DNA from: Microbacterium sufflavum
GTDB lineage: Bacteria > Actinomycetota > Actinomycetes > Actinomycetales > Microbacteriaceae
Reading direction: 5' to 3'
Assembly: GCF_023091155.1 (NCBI RefSeq)
Contig: NZ_JAHWXK010000001.1
Location: forward strand, 806,001-870,000
Length of the DNA: 64,000 nucleotides
In this document: one piece after another, positions 7,786 through 16,417 of the stretch
Layout: each line of letters starts with the position of its first letter
Position numbering within the stretch: position 1 is the stretch's first letter
Translations under genes and position numbers: made by a program
Notes under the pieces: generated by a model
What the model saw: the letters and a program-made list of their open reading frames with translations, nothing else
The model's database searches: none
Told to the model about the DNA's origin: nothing

Positions 7786-8982
7786 GTGACGCCGACCCCG
7801 TCCCCGCCCGCCACTCGGGCCGCCATCCGCTCCCGGGCCCTCCGTCCCGAGCCGCAGGGTGCACCGACCGTTGCCACCGCCGCCGCGCGGACCGTTGCTG
7901 CCGCAGACCCCACCCGCGCCGCAGCAGCGACTCCGGTCGCCGCCGGAGCAGAGCCGACCCTCGCCGCAGCCGACGCGCCCGCCTCCCCCGCAGAGACTTC
8001 CGTCGCCAGCGAGCCGACCACCGCCGCCGAGCCGACCGCTACCACCGAGCCTGCCATCGCCGCCGAGCCGACCGCCGCCGCCGCCGCCGCCGCCGCCGAG
8101 CCTGACACGACCGCCGAGCCTGACACGGCCGCCGAGCCTGACACCACCGCCGAGCCTGACACCACCGCCGAGCCGACCACCCCCTCACCGACCGGATCCC
8201 GCACCGCCCGCACCCCACGGATCCCGCGGGTCTCGCGGCGTCCGCGGCGGACCGACCGCCCGCGGGGCCGGGGCGCATCGAAGATCAAGGCGCTCGGTGC
8301 CGTCCTCGCCGTCGGCGTCATGGTCACCGGGGCCGCCCTCCCGGTGCTCGCCCCCGGGGGCGACCACGCCGTGGCGACCGTCGCCGGTGCGGCAGCGCTG
8401 AAGGACGCCGCCCAGTCGTACACGGCCACCGATGCCATCCGCGCCACCATCTCCGCGCGCGGCTCCTTCGCGGCGACCACGCCGGAGGAGATCAAGGAGA
8501 CCCACGCCCGCGCGGCCGCAGCCGCCATCGCCGCGGGCATGCCGCTCAGCAGCGCGATGGACATCCCGATCGCCGACCGGGTCGTGATGCCGATGGCCGA
8601 CGGCTCGTACTCGTTCACCGATGGCTTCGGGGCCGCCCGACCGGGCCGGTCGCATCTGGGTCAGGACTTCGCCGCCGGCATCGGCACCCCCATCAACGCC
8701 GCCATGAAGGGCTGCGTCTCGCGCTCCACGGAGAGCTACCAGGGCTACGGCGTCACGATCCAGGTCGAGAGCATCGTGAACGGCCAGGCCGTGAGCACCG
8801 TGTACTCGCACATGAAGAACGGCACGCGCGCCGTCGAGGTCGGTGACTGCGTCGAGGCCGGCCAGTACCTCGGCGACGTCGGCTCGACCGGCTACGTGTT
8901 CGGCTCGTGCCTGCACTTCGAGGTGCACATCAACACGGTCGCGATCGACCCGCTGCCGTGGCTCAGGGACAACGTGAGCTGA
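7786..8982 (+). CDS. M23-family peptidoglycan metallopeptidase, membrane-anchored
   Basis: The C-terminal domain (about residues 270-395) is LytM-like. Zinc ligands are visible in 'SHLGQDF' (HxxxD) and 'HFEVH' (HxH), and the extra catalytic His in 'VYSHM'. It should cleave peptide cross-bridges of cell-wall peptidoglycan outside the cell. Residues 1-140 are Ala/Thr/Glu/Pro-rich with a poly-Ala run and four 'AEPDTT' repeats. A basic stretch is then followed by one membrane helix ('IKALGAVLAVGVMVTGAALPV', about residues 167-190). GTG 7786 is the first standard start, but it has no good ribosome site and the frame is open well upstream, so the N-terminus is uncertain. Confidence 0.82.
   Translation: MTPTPSPPATRAAIRSRALRPEPQGAPTVATAAARTVAAADPTRAAAATPVAAGAEPTLAAADAPASPAETSVASEPTTAAEPTATTEPAIAAEPTAAAAAAAAEPDTTAEPDTAAEPDTTAEPDTTAEPTTPSPTGSRTARTPRIPRVSRRPRRTDRPRGRGASKIKALGAVLAVGVMVTGAALPVLAPGGDHAVATVAGAAALKDAAQSYTATDAIRATISARGSFAATTPEEIKETHARAAAAAIAAGMPLSSAMDIPIADRVVMPMADGSYSFTDGFGAARPGRSHLGQDFAAGIGTPINAAMKGCVSRSTESYQGYGVTIQVESIVNGQAVSTVYSHMKNGTRAVEVGDCVEAGQYLGDVGSTGYVFGSCLHFEVHINTVAIDPLPWLRDNVS
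8095..8166 (+). repeat. four 18-bp tandem repeats coding AEPDTT
   Basis: Four in-frame units of GCCGAGCCTGACACNRCC (8095, 8113, 8131, 8149) follow a GCC run. They give 'AEPDTT/AEPDTA' repeats in the linker of the M23 protein; such arrays vary in copy number by slippage. Confidence 0.85.
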
Positions 8983-9007
8983 CCGCGGCGCGCACGCTCG
9001 CGCGGTC
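8981..9007 (+). terminator. weak stem-loop after the M23 gene
   Basis: GACCGCG (8981-8987) pairs with CGCGGTC (9001-9007), right at the stop codon. It is short for a terminator and may be incidental. Confidence 0.35.
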
Positions 9008-9028
9008 CGGCGTCCCTACGATGGGATC

Positions 9029-9421
9029 ATGCCGCCCGTCGACACCCTCGCCCTCGTCGGCGAGGTGCTGTCCTGGATCGGGCTCGGCGTGGGAGTGCCG
9101 CTGCTGCTGATCGCCCTGCTCATGCGGCTGGCCGAGGGCCCGTGGCTCCCGGTCGACATCGCGATCATCGAACGCGACGGCACCACGATCGCCCGGTGGT
9201 TCGCGGGCGGCGACTTCCACGAGCGACCACTGCGCCACGGCGAATCGTCGACCGCGGACGACGGCTTCACCACGGGCGTCGTCAGCAGCCACAACCCCGC
9301 CAGGGCACGGGTGGGCGAACCGCCGCACGCCCGGCGCGTCGTGCGCACGCTCGGGATCGTGTTCAGCGCGGTCGGGGTGCTCGGGCTGATCGGCTCGTTC
9401 GTGCCGCTGTTCCTCGGCTGA
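9029..9421 (+). CDS. small two-span membrane protein, unknown function
   Basis: 130 residues. A membrane helix lies at about residues 8-32 ('WIGLGVGVPLLLIALLMRLA') and a second at about 105-128, with a soluble loop of about 70 residues between them that could be extracytoplasmic. No motif is recognised. An ATG follows 'CTACGATGGGATC', with no strong ribosome site. It sits alone between the M23 peptidase and a converging DUF1684-type gene, so context gives no role. Confidence 0.65.
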   Translation: MPPVDTLALVGEVLSWIGLGVGVPLLLIALLMRLAEGPWLPVDIAIIERDGTTIARWFAGGDFHERPLRHGESSTADDGFTTGVVSSHNPARARVGEPPHARRVVRTLGIVFSAVGVLGLIGSFVPLFLG

Positions 9422-9433
9422 CGCGGGCGCGGT

Positions 9434-10066
9434 CTACGCCCCGTCGTACCGCTCCCCCACCGGAACGGCCACGGGCAGCACGTTCCCCGGAGGTGCGAGC
9501 GGGCAGGCCCACGCCGGGTCGTACGCGCACGAGGGGTTGTACGCGAAGTTGAAGTCGAGCACGATCGTGCCGCTCGCGGCATCCCCGCCCAGGTCGGCAC
9601 CCTTGATCGTGTCGAGCAGGTAGCGCCCACCGCCGTACGTGCCGCCCGGATGCCCGGCTGATGCATCGCGCACCGGCACGAACAGCCCGCCGCCGTACGA
9701 GCGCAGCCGCCACACGTCGAGGGTTCCGGCGTCGGGGACCTCGACCACACCGACGCGCTCGAACGGCACCAGGCCGTCGGTACCCGTCGCGAACTCGAAC
9801 GCCGCCGGCTCCGCCTCCAGGATCGGCAGTGCGAACCGCCACTGCGGGTCGTACGGCGCGATCGGCAGCCCCTCGAACAGCACCCGATCCTCCGGCAGCA
9901 GCGGGGTGGCCGGGTGGTGCAGCATCAGCTCATCGCGTTCGATGCGCCACAGCTCGTGCGCCTCCTCCGGGGAGTCCGCGCGGCGCACGGCCTCGTACAG
10001 GGCGAACACCCGCCGCCGCCAGTCGACCACGTCCACCGCCGCACGGGCGCTCGAGCTCGTCATCAC
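9434..10066 (-). CDS. DUF1684-family protein
   Basis: A 210-residue soluble protein. The C-terminal 'DFNFAYNPSCAYDPAWACPL' followed by 'PPGNVLPV' is the signature of DUF1684, a conserved family of unknown activity common in actinobacteria. The central 'RLRSYGGGLFVPVRDASAG' also fits. It begins 30 bp after the AraC regulator gene on the same strand, so it may be the last gene of the sugar operon read from 15.3 kb. A second ATG one codon in is equally possible. Confidence 0.82.
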   Translation of the reverse strand: MMTSSSARAAVDVVDWRRRVFALYEAVRRADSPEEAHELWRIERDELMLHHPATPLLPEDRVLFEGLPIAPYDPQWRFALPILEAEPAAFEFATGTDGLVPFERVGVVEVPDAGTLDVWRLRSYGGGLFVPVRDASAGHPGGTYGGGRYLLDTIKGADLGGDAASGTIVLDFNFAYNPSCAYDPAWACPLAPPGNVLPVAVPVGERYDGA

Positions 10067-10096
10067 CCCAGGCTAGTTCGCGTCGCGCGGGCGGGA

Positions 10097-10981
10097 TCAG
10101 GTCTGCGCGGTCAGGCGGCGATACTCGGTCGGGGTGACCCGCAGCACCTCGCGGAAACTGCGGGAGAAGTAGTTCGCGTCGGGCAGGCCGACGTCTTCCG
10201 CGATGCGCGCGATGGGGTCGTCGCCGAACGCGAGCCGCCGCGCGGCGATCGAGATGCGCGCCTCGCGCAGGAACGCGACGATCGTCTTCCCGGTCTGCTC
10301 CTTGAACGTGCGGCGCAGCGTGGACTCGCTCATGTGGGCCAGCGCGCACAGGGTCGCGACGTCGGGCGTGCGGCGCACGTCCAGCAGCAGGTGGTCGACC
10401 ACGCGGGCGATGCGCGGATCCCTGGCGCGGACGGGCGCCCGCACCCCGCGGCGACGCGACGGGGGCGCGACCGTCACCCCCCGGTCGGCCATCAACTCGG
10501 CCGTGGTGCCGAGCACGACGGCCAGGTGACCCGACGCGAGCAGCGCCCGGCCCGCGGACGCCCCCTCCCACGCGTCGATCACGGCGTCGAAGTTCGCGCG
10601 CACGACGGGGTGCGCCCCTGCGTCCGACACCGCCGGCACCGCGATGCCGACCGCGACGCTGCCCTGCGCGTCGAGCGAGGCGGAGAACCGGATCGAGCCG
10701 AACGCGAAGTCCGACGACGTGGCACGGCAGCTCAGCACGGCGCCCTCGTGGATGAACACCAGATCACCGGCGGACACGCTGTGCCGCGCCCCGTCGAACG
10801 CGATCTCCCCCGTGCCGGAGTGGACCAGCCGCAGGATCGAGTACGGCAGCTCCGACGGCGGGAACGTCCAGGGAGCGGGGAAACGGAACGCCTCGGCGTG
10901 CAGCACGCTGAGCCGGATCGCTCCCACCGTCACCCTTTCCGCGGCAGCCGCTCCGAGCGACGACCAGGCCGACTCCGTCAC
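10097..10981 (-). CDS. AraC-family transcriptional regulator
   Basis: 294 residues. The N-terminal cupin-like half ('SAGDLVFIHEGAVLSCRA') is expected to sense a sugar. The C-terminal 100 residues hold two helix-turn-helices, the second ending in the family signature 'VGLPDANYFSRSFREVLRVTPTEYRR'. It starts 45 bp downstream of the Gfo/Idh dehydrogenase gene on the same strand, so it probably activates the ABC transporter operon it belongs to. Confidence 0.9.
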   Translation of the reverse strand: MTESAWSSLGAAAAERVTVGAIRLSVLHAEAFRFPAPWTFPPSELPYSILRLVHSGTGEIAFDGARHSVSAGDLVFIHEGAVLSCRATSSDFAFGSIRFSASLDAQGSVAVGIAVPAVSDAGAHPVVRANFDAVIDAWEGASAGRALLASGHLAVVLGTTAELMADRGVTVAPPSRRRGVRAPVRARDPRIARVVDHLLLDVRRTPDVATLCALAHMSESTLRRTFKEQTGKTIVAFLREARISIAARRLAFGDDPIARIAEDVGLPDANYFSRSFREVLRVTPTEYRRLTAQT

Positions 10982-11026
10982 GCCGCCGACCCCACCTCGA
11001 TGTCGCGATCGTATCGGGCCGGCAGG

Positions 11027-12193
11027 TCACGCGTGCGCACGGGCGCCCTCCAGGATCTCGGCGATGCGCACCTTGCGGTCCTGGGCGAGCGACAGCGTGA
11101 GGGCGTCGGCGGTGGCGATCGACGACCGCGCCGCGGAGCCGTCGGTGAGCGCGGCGAACTCGGGCTCCGGCGCGGCACCGGTGAGCAGCCCGTGGAAGTA
11201 CGCGGTCTCCTCCTCGACGATGCCGCTCAGCCACAGCGGCGGCGTGGTCTCCGGGTTGCCGTACATGATGCCGCCGTCGGTCGAGCTGGAGGCGTAGATC
11301 GCCGTGCGCTGTGCGTCCTCCTCCTCGCTGCGGTGCAGCAGGAAGCGCTCCTCCCGGCCGGAGTGCCGCACCGTCACACCCGTGTCGGTCATGTCGATGC
11401 GGGCGGCGCCAAGCGTGCCCTGCACCAGCAGGTAGTGCTCGGGCCAGCGGAACGCGGAGCCGTACTCCAGCGTGGCGAACGCCCCGCCGGGGAACTCGAG
11501 CGTGATGAGGAGCAGATCGTCCTCGTCGCCGAACTGCTCGCCGCGGTGCGCCACGTTGCCGCCCACCATGGTCGCCGTCTCAGGGACACCCAGGAGGAAC
11601 TGCACCACGTCTAGCTCATGGATGTGGTGGTAGAGGTGTCCGCCCGACAGCTCGCGCCGCTTCTTCCACGAGATGGACGGCTGCGGCTCCTCCCACCCGT
11701 TGCGCGCGGCGCGGCAGTACACGATGTCCCCCAGCACCCCGTCGGCGACGAGCCGCTTGACCCGGCGCACGCCGTTCATGAAGTTCATCACGTGGCCCGA
11801 CATGAGCAGCACGCCGGCCGCGTCCGCCGCGTCGACCATCGCCGAGCAGTCCTCGAACGACAGCGCCATCGGCTTCTCGCAGAAGATCGGCTTGCCGGCC
11901 TCCGCCGCCGCGACCACGGCCTCGCGGTGCGCCCAGTTCGGCGACGCGACGATCACCGCGTCCACGTCGTCGCTGCGGCACAGCTCCTCGATGCTCGCGG
12001 TGGCGACCGCGCCGAACGCCCGCACGGCCCCGGCGGCGTTCTCCGGGTCGAAGACGCGGGTGATCGAGGCGCCCGGGAGGCGGTCGAAGCCACGGCCGAG
12101 CGCGAGCCCGAAGTAGCCGGACCCGACCAGGCCGTAGCGCACCTCCTCGCGGGGCTCGGGGCGGGCGGTTGACGATGCGACGGATGTGTTCAT
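11027..12193 (-). CDS. Gfo/Idh/MocA-family NAD(P)-dependent sugar dehydrogenase
   Basis: 388 residues. The Rossmann fold starts at about residue 18 ('YGLVGSGYFGLALGRG'). The catalytic Lys lies in 'GKPIFCEKPMALS' and the His pair in 'GGHLYHHIHELD', both typical for oxidation or epimerisation of sugars or inositols. The ATG overlaps the permease stop as ATGA, so it is translationally coupled to the transporter and probably acts on the imported sugar. The exact substrate cannot be read from sequence. Confidence 0.9.
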   Translation of the reverse strand: MNTSVASSTARPEPREEVRYGLVGSGYFGLALGRGFDRLPGASITRVFDPENAAGAVRAFGAVATASIEELCRSDDVDAVIVASPNWAHREAVVAAAEAGKPIFCEKPMALSFEDCSAMVDAADAAGVLLMSGHVMNFMNGVRRVKRLVADGVLGDIVYCRAARNGWEEPQPSISWKKRRELSGGHLYHHIHELDVVQFLLGVPETATMVGGNVAHRGEQFGDEDDLLLITLEFPGGAFATLEYGSAFRWPEHYLLVQGTLGAARIDMTDTGVTVRHSGREERFLLHRSEEEDAQRTAIYASSSTDGGIMYGNPETTPPLWLSGIVEEETAYFHGLLTGAAPEPEFAALTDGSAARSSIATADALTLSLAQDRKVRIAEILEGARAHA

Positions 12194-13026
12194 TTGACGG
12201 ACCCCTCCGAGAGCCCGGCGGCGATGTGGCGTTGGATGACGAGGAAGAAGACGACGGACGGCACGACCACGACCACGGACGCCGCGAGCATGGCGCCCCA
12301 GTCGAGCACCTCGGAGCCGCTGAGGGAGTACAGGGCGACCGTGATGGGCATGCGGTCGCTGCTGTTGATGAACAGCAGCGCGAACAGGAACTCGTTGAAC
12401 GAGTTGATGAACGTGTAGATCGCGGTGGCGACGATGCCGGGCGCGACGATGGGCGTGGCGATGGTCGCGAACACGCGGAACCTTCCGGCGCCGTCGACCT
12501 GCGCGGCCTCCTCGATCTCGACCGGGACGGTCTGGTAGAACGCGGTCAGCATCCACACCGCGTACGGGATCGAGAAGGAGAGGTAGGCGAGCACGAGCCC
12601 GGCATAGGTGTTGATCAGGCCGAGCGAGATCATGATCAGCGTGTACGGCACCGCGAGCAGGATCGGCGGGAACATGTAGGTGCTGATGAGGATCTGCGTG
12701 AGCCTCTGCCCGACGCGCGGGAAGAAGCGCACGATGCCGTAGGCGCACGTCGAGCTCACCGCGATCGTGACGACGGTGGTCGACAGGGCGATGAACAGGC
12801 TGTTGCCGAGGTTGTTCAGGATGCCCAGGTCGAACAGCACGCGGGTGTAGTGGTCGATCGTGAACGAGTCGGGCCAGAAGCCGATCGGGTCGGTGGCCAG
12901 CTCCCCCGAGCTCTTGAAGCTCGATGTGATGATCCACACGAGCGGGAACACCGACACGACCGCGAGCACGGTGAGGAACAGATAGGCGGGGGCGGCGGAC
13001 AGGCGCCGCAGGGTTCTCGTCGACAT
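12190..13026 (-). CDS. carbohydrate ABC transporter permease (MalG-type)
   Basis: 278 residues and six membrane helices. The cytoplasmic EAA loop is 'EIEEAAQVDGAGRFRVF', followed by the conserved 'TPIVAPGI', where the ATPase docks. The ATG overlaps the preceding permease stop (TGATG) and its own stop overlaps the dehydrogenase start (ATGA). It forms the channel with the MalF-type subunit. No ATPase gene accompanies this operon, so a shared MsmK-like ATPase elsewhere is presumably used. Confidence 0.92.
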   Translation of the reverse strand: MSTRTLRRLSAAPAYLFLTVLAVVSVFPLVWIITSSFKSSGELATDPIGFWPDSFTIDHYTRVLFDLGILNNLGNSLFIALSTTVVTIAVSSTCAYGIVRFFPRVGQRLTQILISTYMFPPILLAVPYTLIMISLGLINTYAGLVLAYLSFSIPYAVWMLTAFYQTVPVEIEEAAQVDGAGRFRVFATIATPIVAPGIVATAIYTFINSFNEFLFALLFINSSDRMPITVALYSLSGSEVLDWGAMLAASVVVVVPSVVFFLVIQRHIAAGLSEGSVK

Positions 13027-13913
13027 CAGGCGTCCTTCCGGTCCCAGCGGTTGAGCAGTCGGAAGGCCAGGCCTCCGAGGAGCAGCAGGAACACGAGCAG
13101 CAGCACGGTGATGGCCGAGGCGACGCCGAGCTGCTGCAGCCCCCAGCCGGTGCGGTACGCGAAGATCGGCAGGGTCTCGGTGAGCCCGGCGGGGCCGCCG
13201 CCGGTGAGCAGGAACAGCAGCTCGAAGTTGTTGAACACCCAGATGCTGCGGAGGATCACGAGCAGTCCGACCACCTTTTTCACGTGCGGGAGGGTGATGA
13301 ACGCGAACCGCTGCCAGGCGTTCGCGCCGTCGACGGTGGCGGCCTCGAACTGCTCCGCCGGGACGGTCTTGAGCGCCGCGAGGATGTTCACCATGAACAG
13401 GGGCGCCCCGAACCAGATGTTGATGGCGAGCACGGTCAGCATCACCGCGTCGGGGTTGGACAGGAAGCTCACGTTCTGCGCGGTGAGGCCGAGCCGCGTG
13501 AGCAGGTTGGGCAGGAAGCCGTACACGTCGTTGAGGATCCAGCGCCAGCCGAACGCGATCACGATGGCCGGGAACGCCCACGGGATGATCAGCAGCGTGC
13601 GGAACAGGCCGGTGAGGTGGCGGATGCGGTTGAGGGCGATCGCGGCGACGAACCCCACGAGGAGTTGCCCGGCGATCGACGCGACGGTCCACAGCAACGA
13701 CACCCGGAAGGCGTTCCAGAACTGCTCGCTCTGCAGCACGGCGACGAAGTTGTCGATGCCGACGAAGTCGACGGCGGGGCGCAGCAGGTGGCGGTTGGTG
13801 AAGCTGTAGACGACGCTCGACACCACCGGGTAGAAGAGCAGCAGGACGACGATCAGCAGCGACGGCGCGACGAACAGCACGCCGGTGAGATGGACGGTGC
13901 GGCGGGAGCGCAT
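13026..13913 (-). CDS. carbohydrate ABC transporter permease (MalF-type)
   Basis: About 295 residues with six membrane helices and the EAA loop 'EQFEAATVDGANAWQRF'. The start is placed at ATG 13913 ('MRSRRTVHLTGVLFVAPSLL'), since a longer reading from 13982 would translate a stem-loop and overlap the binding-protein gene; GTG 13919 is another option. It pairs with the MalG-type subunit downstream. The gap to the binding-protein gene holds a strong hairpin that should lower its expression relative to the binding protein. Confidence 0.9.
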   Translation of the reverse strand: MRSRRTVHLTGVLFVAPSLLIVVLLLFYPVVSSVVYSFTNRHLLRPAVDFVGIDNFVAVLQSEQFWNAFRVSLLWTVASIAGQLLVGFVAAIALNRIRHLTGLFRTLLIIPWAFPAIVIAFGWRWILNDVYGFLPNLLTRLGLTAQNVSFLSNPDAVMLTVLAINIWFGAPLFMVNILAALKTVPAEQFEAATVDGANAWQRFAFITLPHVKKVVGLLVILRSIWVFNNFELLFLLTGGGPAGLTETLPIFAYRTGWGLQQLGVASAITVLLLVFLLLLGGLAFRLLNRWDRKDA

Positions 13914-13929
13914 GATCACGGAGGACCCG

Positions 13930-13958
13930 GGGTCCGGTCGCGCGGGGCGACCGGACCC
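13930..13958 (-). promoter_or_regulatory. intra-operon stem-loop after binding-protein gene
   Basis: A 12-bp G+C-rich stem (13930-13941 with 13947-13958) and 5-nt loop lie between the binding-protein stop and the first permease start. As in malE-malF, it probably attenuates transcription or protects the upstream mRNA, giving more binding protein than permease. Confidence 0.7.
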
Positions 13959-13968
13959 GGGGCGGGGC

Positions 13969-15348
13969 TCAGAACGAAACACCGGACGAGACGAACAGCT
14001 GGTTGAGCTGATCCTCCGCCGCCTTCGCCGCGGTCTCGACGTCGGTGCCGTTGAGGACGATGTCCTGCAGCATCTTCTCGATGACGGCCTGGCTGGTGAG
14101 GATGCCGGACTGCACGAGCGGACCCGTCTCCATGCCGATGGCGGTCCCGGCCGGCACGGCCTCGCTGATCACGGCGACGCTGTCGGCGTGCCGCTGCAGG
14201 GTCTCGTCGTCGAGGTAGGCCTCGTTCTCCGCGATGTCCTGCAGGGACGGCAGCATGCCGCCCGGCACCGAGTGGAGGAAGTCGATGTAGTCCTCGTCGC
14301 GGTAGAGGAACTCCAGGAACGCCTTCGCCTCCTCCTGCACGTCGCTCTTCTCCCAGACGACGGTGGCGATGTTGGAGGTCTCTCCGCCGTACACCTCGTC
14401 ACCGGCCTTCAGGCGCGGCAGGGGCGCGGCCTTGATCACCGACTCCAGCTGCGGCGAGGTGCCGACGACGCCGGAGATCTGGAACCCGGAGTTGAAGTCG
14501 AACGCGGTCTTGCCCTGGTAGAACAGCGTCGCCTGGTCGAGCACGTTGTAGTTGACGCTGCCCTCCGGCGAGGTCTTCTCGTACATGTCGACCCAGTACT
14601 CGATGCCGTCGATGGCCGCGTCGGAGGTGAGGTTGGCGCGGCCGTCCTCGTTCAGCAGGCTCTCGCCCGCCGACTGCAGGTAGAAGTTGAGGAAGCGCGT
14701 GCCCATCAGGTCGTTCGTGCCCATCGGGACCGCGAGCCCGTACTGGTCGGGACCGGTGGTGAGCGCGACGGCCGCCTCCTTCAGCTCGTCCCAGGTCTCC
14801 GGGACGTCGAGGCCAGCCGCTTCGAGCAGGTCGGCGCGGTACCACATGACCTGGGCGTGCGAGTAGATCGGCAGCGAGTAGGAGACACCGTCGAGGGTGC
14901 CTTCGCCGAGCGCCGCCTCGGTGAACCGGTCGCGCCCGATCGCGTCGATCACGTCGTCGACCGGGGCGAGAGCGCCCACGTCGATCATCTGCACGACCTG
15001 GTTGGGCTGGGCGGTCGACAGGTCGGGCACCTGCCCGGCCGCGAGGCCGGTGGTCCACTTGGTCTGGAACTCGCCCCAGCTGAAGGTCTCGATGGTGATG
15101 TCGACGTCGGGGTGCTCGGCCTCGAACTCCTCGGCCATCCGCTCCATGTACTCGGCGCGCGGGCCCTGCGTGAAGCTGTGCCAGAAGACCACGTCGCCGC
15201 TGAGCTCGCCGTCTCCTGCTGATGCATCGGAGTCGGGGCTCGTGCCGGCGCAGGAGGCGAGAGTCATGACGCTCACCGCGGTGGCCGCGGCGAGGGTCAT
15301 GGTGCGCAGGCGGGCGCGCGTTCCCTTATCGGGGTAGGGGAAAGCCAT
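13969..15348 (-). CDS. sugar ABC transporter substrate-binding lipoprotein
   Basis: 459 residues. The signal peptide ends in lipobox 'LASC' (Cys about residue 33), so it is anchored to the outer face of the membrane. The mature part is a MalE-like cluster-B/D binding protein ('GDVVFWHSFTQG', 'PDVDITIETFSWGEFQTKW', 'YSLPIYSHAQVMWYRADLL'). It is the first gene of an operon with two permeases, a Gfo/Idh dehydrogenase and an AraC regulator. GGAG lies about 7 bp before the ATG. The sugar is not identifiable by eye. Confidence 0.92.
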   Translation of the reverse strand: MAFPYPDKGTRARLRTMTLAAATAVSVMTLASCAGTSPDSDASAGDGELSGDVVFWHSFTQGPRAEYMERMAEEFEAEHPDVDITIETFSWGEFQTKWTTGLAAGQVPDLSTAQPNQVVQMIDVGALAPVDDVIDAIGRDRFTEAALGEGTLDGVSYSLPIYSHAQVMWYRADLLEAAGLDVPETWDELKEAAVALTTGPDQYGLAVPMGTNDLMGTRFLNFYLQSAGESLLNEDGRANLTSDAAIDGIEYWVDMYEKTSPEGSVNYNVLDQATLFYQGKTAFDFNSGFQISGVVGTSPQLESVIKAAPLPRLKAGDEVYGGETSNIATVVWEKSDVQEEAKAFLEFLYRDEDYIDFLHSVPGGMLPSLQDIAENEAYLDDETLQRHADSVAVISEAVPAGTAIGMETGPLVQSGILTSQAVIEKMLQDIVLNGTDVETAAKAAEDQLNQLFVSSGVSF

Positions 15349-15394
15349 GAGGAACTCCTTTGTTGCTGGTGCATAGCTCGGACACTCCGACGCT

Positions 15395-15420
15395 AGATAT
15401 CAGACGTCAGACAAGTCAAT
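15395..15420 (-). promoter_or_regulatory. promoter/operator of the binding-protein operon
   Basis: Read on the minus strand, TTGACT (15419-15414) can serve as a -35 element. It is directly followed by a repeated GTCTGAC-GTCTGAT. Such GTCTGA repeats resemble GntR/FadR-type sites, but the regulator is not identified and the adjacent AraC protein is an alternative. Confidence 0.45.
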
Positions 15421-15454
15421 CCGAGCGCACGGAGATCGCTCGATCACGGCGGGT

Positions 15455-15488
15455 GGTGACCGTTCTGTGCTAGCACCAGACGGTCACC
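15455..15488 (-). terminator. stem-loop between SDR gene and sugar operon
   Basis: GGTGACCG (15455-15462) pairs perfectly with CGGTCACC (15481-15488), and the interior can pair further. It lies 63 bp beyond the stop of the SDR gene and before the sugar operon promoter, as expected of a terminator. Confidence 0.6.
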
Positions 15489-15551
15489 CTGGCGCGTCCT
15501 GGGGTCGGCCTCCCGGCCGGTCCACACCCCAGAGCCCCGATCTGGCGGGGG

Positions 15552-16364
15552 TCAGGCGCCGCGCTCGAGCATGTCGGCGTAGCCGTCCTCGAACGACGGG
15601 TAGTCCAGGTGGCCGAGCAGCGAACGAAGCAGAGCGCCGTCGTAGACGAAACCGTTCACGCTGCCGCCGTCGTCGGGCGGCACCGGCAGCCCGAGGCGCG
15701 CGGCGAGGAACGCCACGACGTCGCCCAGCGGGGCGGGAGCCGCGTCCACCGCGTGCACGAGCGACGGCGGCTCGGGCATCCGCAGCAGCAGGTCGAGCGT
15801 GCGGACGAGGTCGGTCTCGTGGATGCGGTTCGTGCGGCGCCGGGGGTTCACGGGTGCCCCCTCACGCACGCGGCGCACCAGGAAGTCGCGCCCCGGACCG
15901 TAGATGCCCGCGGGCCGCACGACCACGGCGCCGAAGAGGTCGACCGCAGCGCGCTCACCCTCCCGCAGCCCGCGACCGCGGTCGGTGACCGGCTCCGGGG
16001 CGTCGCGCTCGGTGAGCGGGGTCGGGCTGCCCGCACCGTCGAACACCCCGGTGGACGAGACGAAGACCGTGCGCGCGGGCCGGGAGAGCAGGGCCGCGGC
16101 GAGGTGCGCGAGCACGGACGGGTACGCGGAGGCGCCCGTGCCCGGCGGCAGCGTGACCACCACGGCATCGACCGCGGGCAGGGGCTCGGGCAGCGGGGCG
16201 GCGAGATCACCCGCGACGCCGGTCACCCCCTGGGGCAGGGGCCCGTCGCTGCGGCGGAGGGCGACGACCTCTCCCCCGTCCGCCACCAGCCGCGGGGCGA
16301 GCCGCGCGCCGAGCTTGCCGAAACCGACGAGCAGCGTGCGGTGAGGAGGTTGCGGGGCGGTCAC
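15552..16364 (-). CDS. NAD(P)-binding epimerase-like protein (YeeZ/SDR type)
   Basis: 270 residues. The N-terminal dinucleotide fold reads 'LLVGFGKLGARLAPRLV'. The centre has 'TVFVSSTGVFDG' and 'VVVRPAGIYGPGRDFLV', found in YeeZ-like extended or atypical SDRs. The canonical YxxxK is not obvious, so catalysis is uncertain. It stands alone, divergent from the FUSC gene with 53 bp between. Oxidoreductase or sugar-nucleotide role is possible but not shown. Confidence 0.8.
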   Translation of the reverse strand: MTAPQPPHRTLLVGFGKLGARLAPRLVADGGEVVALRRSDGPLPQGVTGVAGDLAAPLPEPLPAVDAVVVTLPPGTGASAYPSVLAHLAAALLSRPARTVFVSSTGVFDGAGSPTPLTERDAPEPVTDRGRGLREGERAAVDLFGAVVVRPAGIYGPGRDFLVRRVREGAPVNPRRRTNRIHETDLVRTLDLLLRMPEPPSLVHAVDAAPAPLGDVVAFLAARLGLPVPPDDGGSVNGFVYDGALLRSLLGHLDYPSFEDGYADMLERGA

Positions 16365-16417
16365 CCGTCCAGCCTCCCACGGCGCGGGGGCCGCGGGCGC
16401 GGACGTAGGCTGGATCG

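Noticed and set aside
8068..8098. GCC run as a regulatory element
   Set aside because: It is in frame and codes poly-Ala in the M23 linker; simple slippage explains it.
9914..11614. 566-codon plus-strand open frame
   Set aside because: Antisense to AraC and Gfo/Idh genes; composition Arg/His/Asp-rich without any domain.
13914..13982. Longer N-terminus for the MalF-type permease
   Set aside because: It would translate the intergenic hairpin and overlap the binding-protein gene; ATG 13913 starts at the conserved region.
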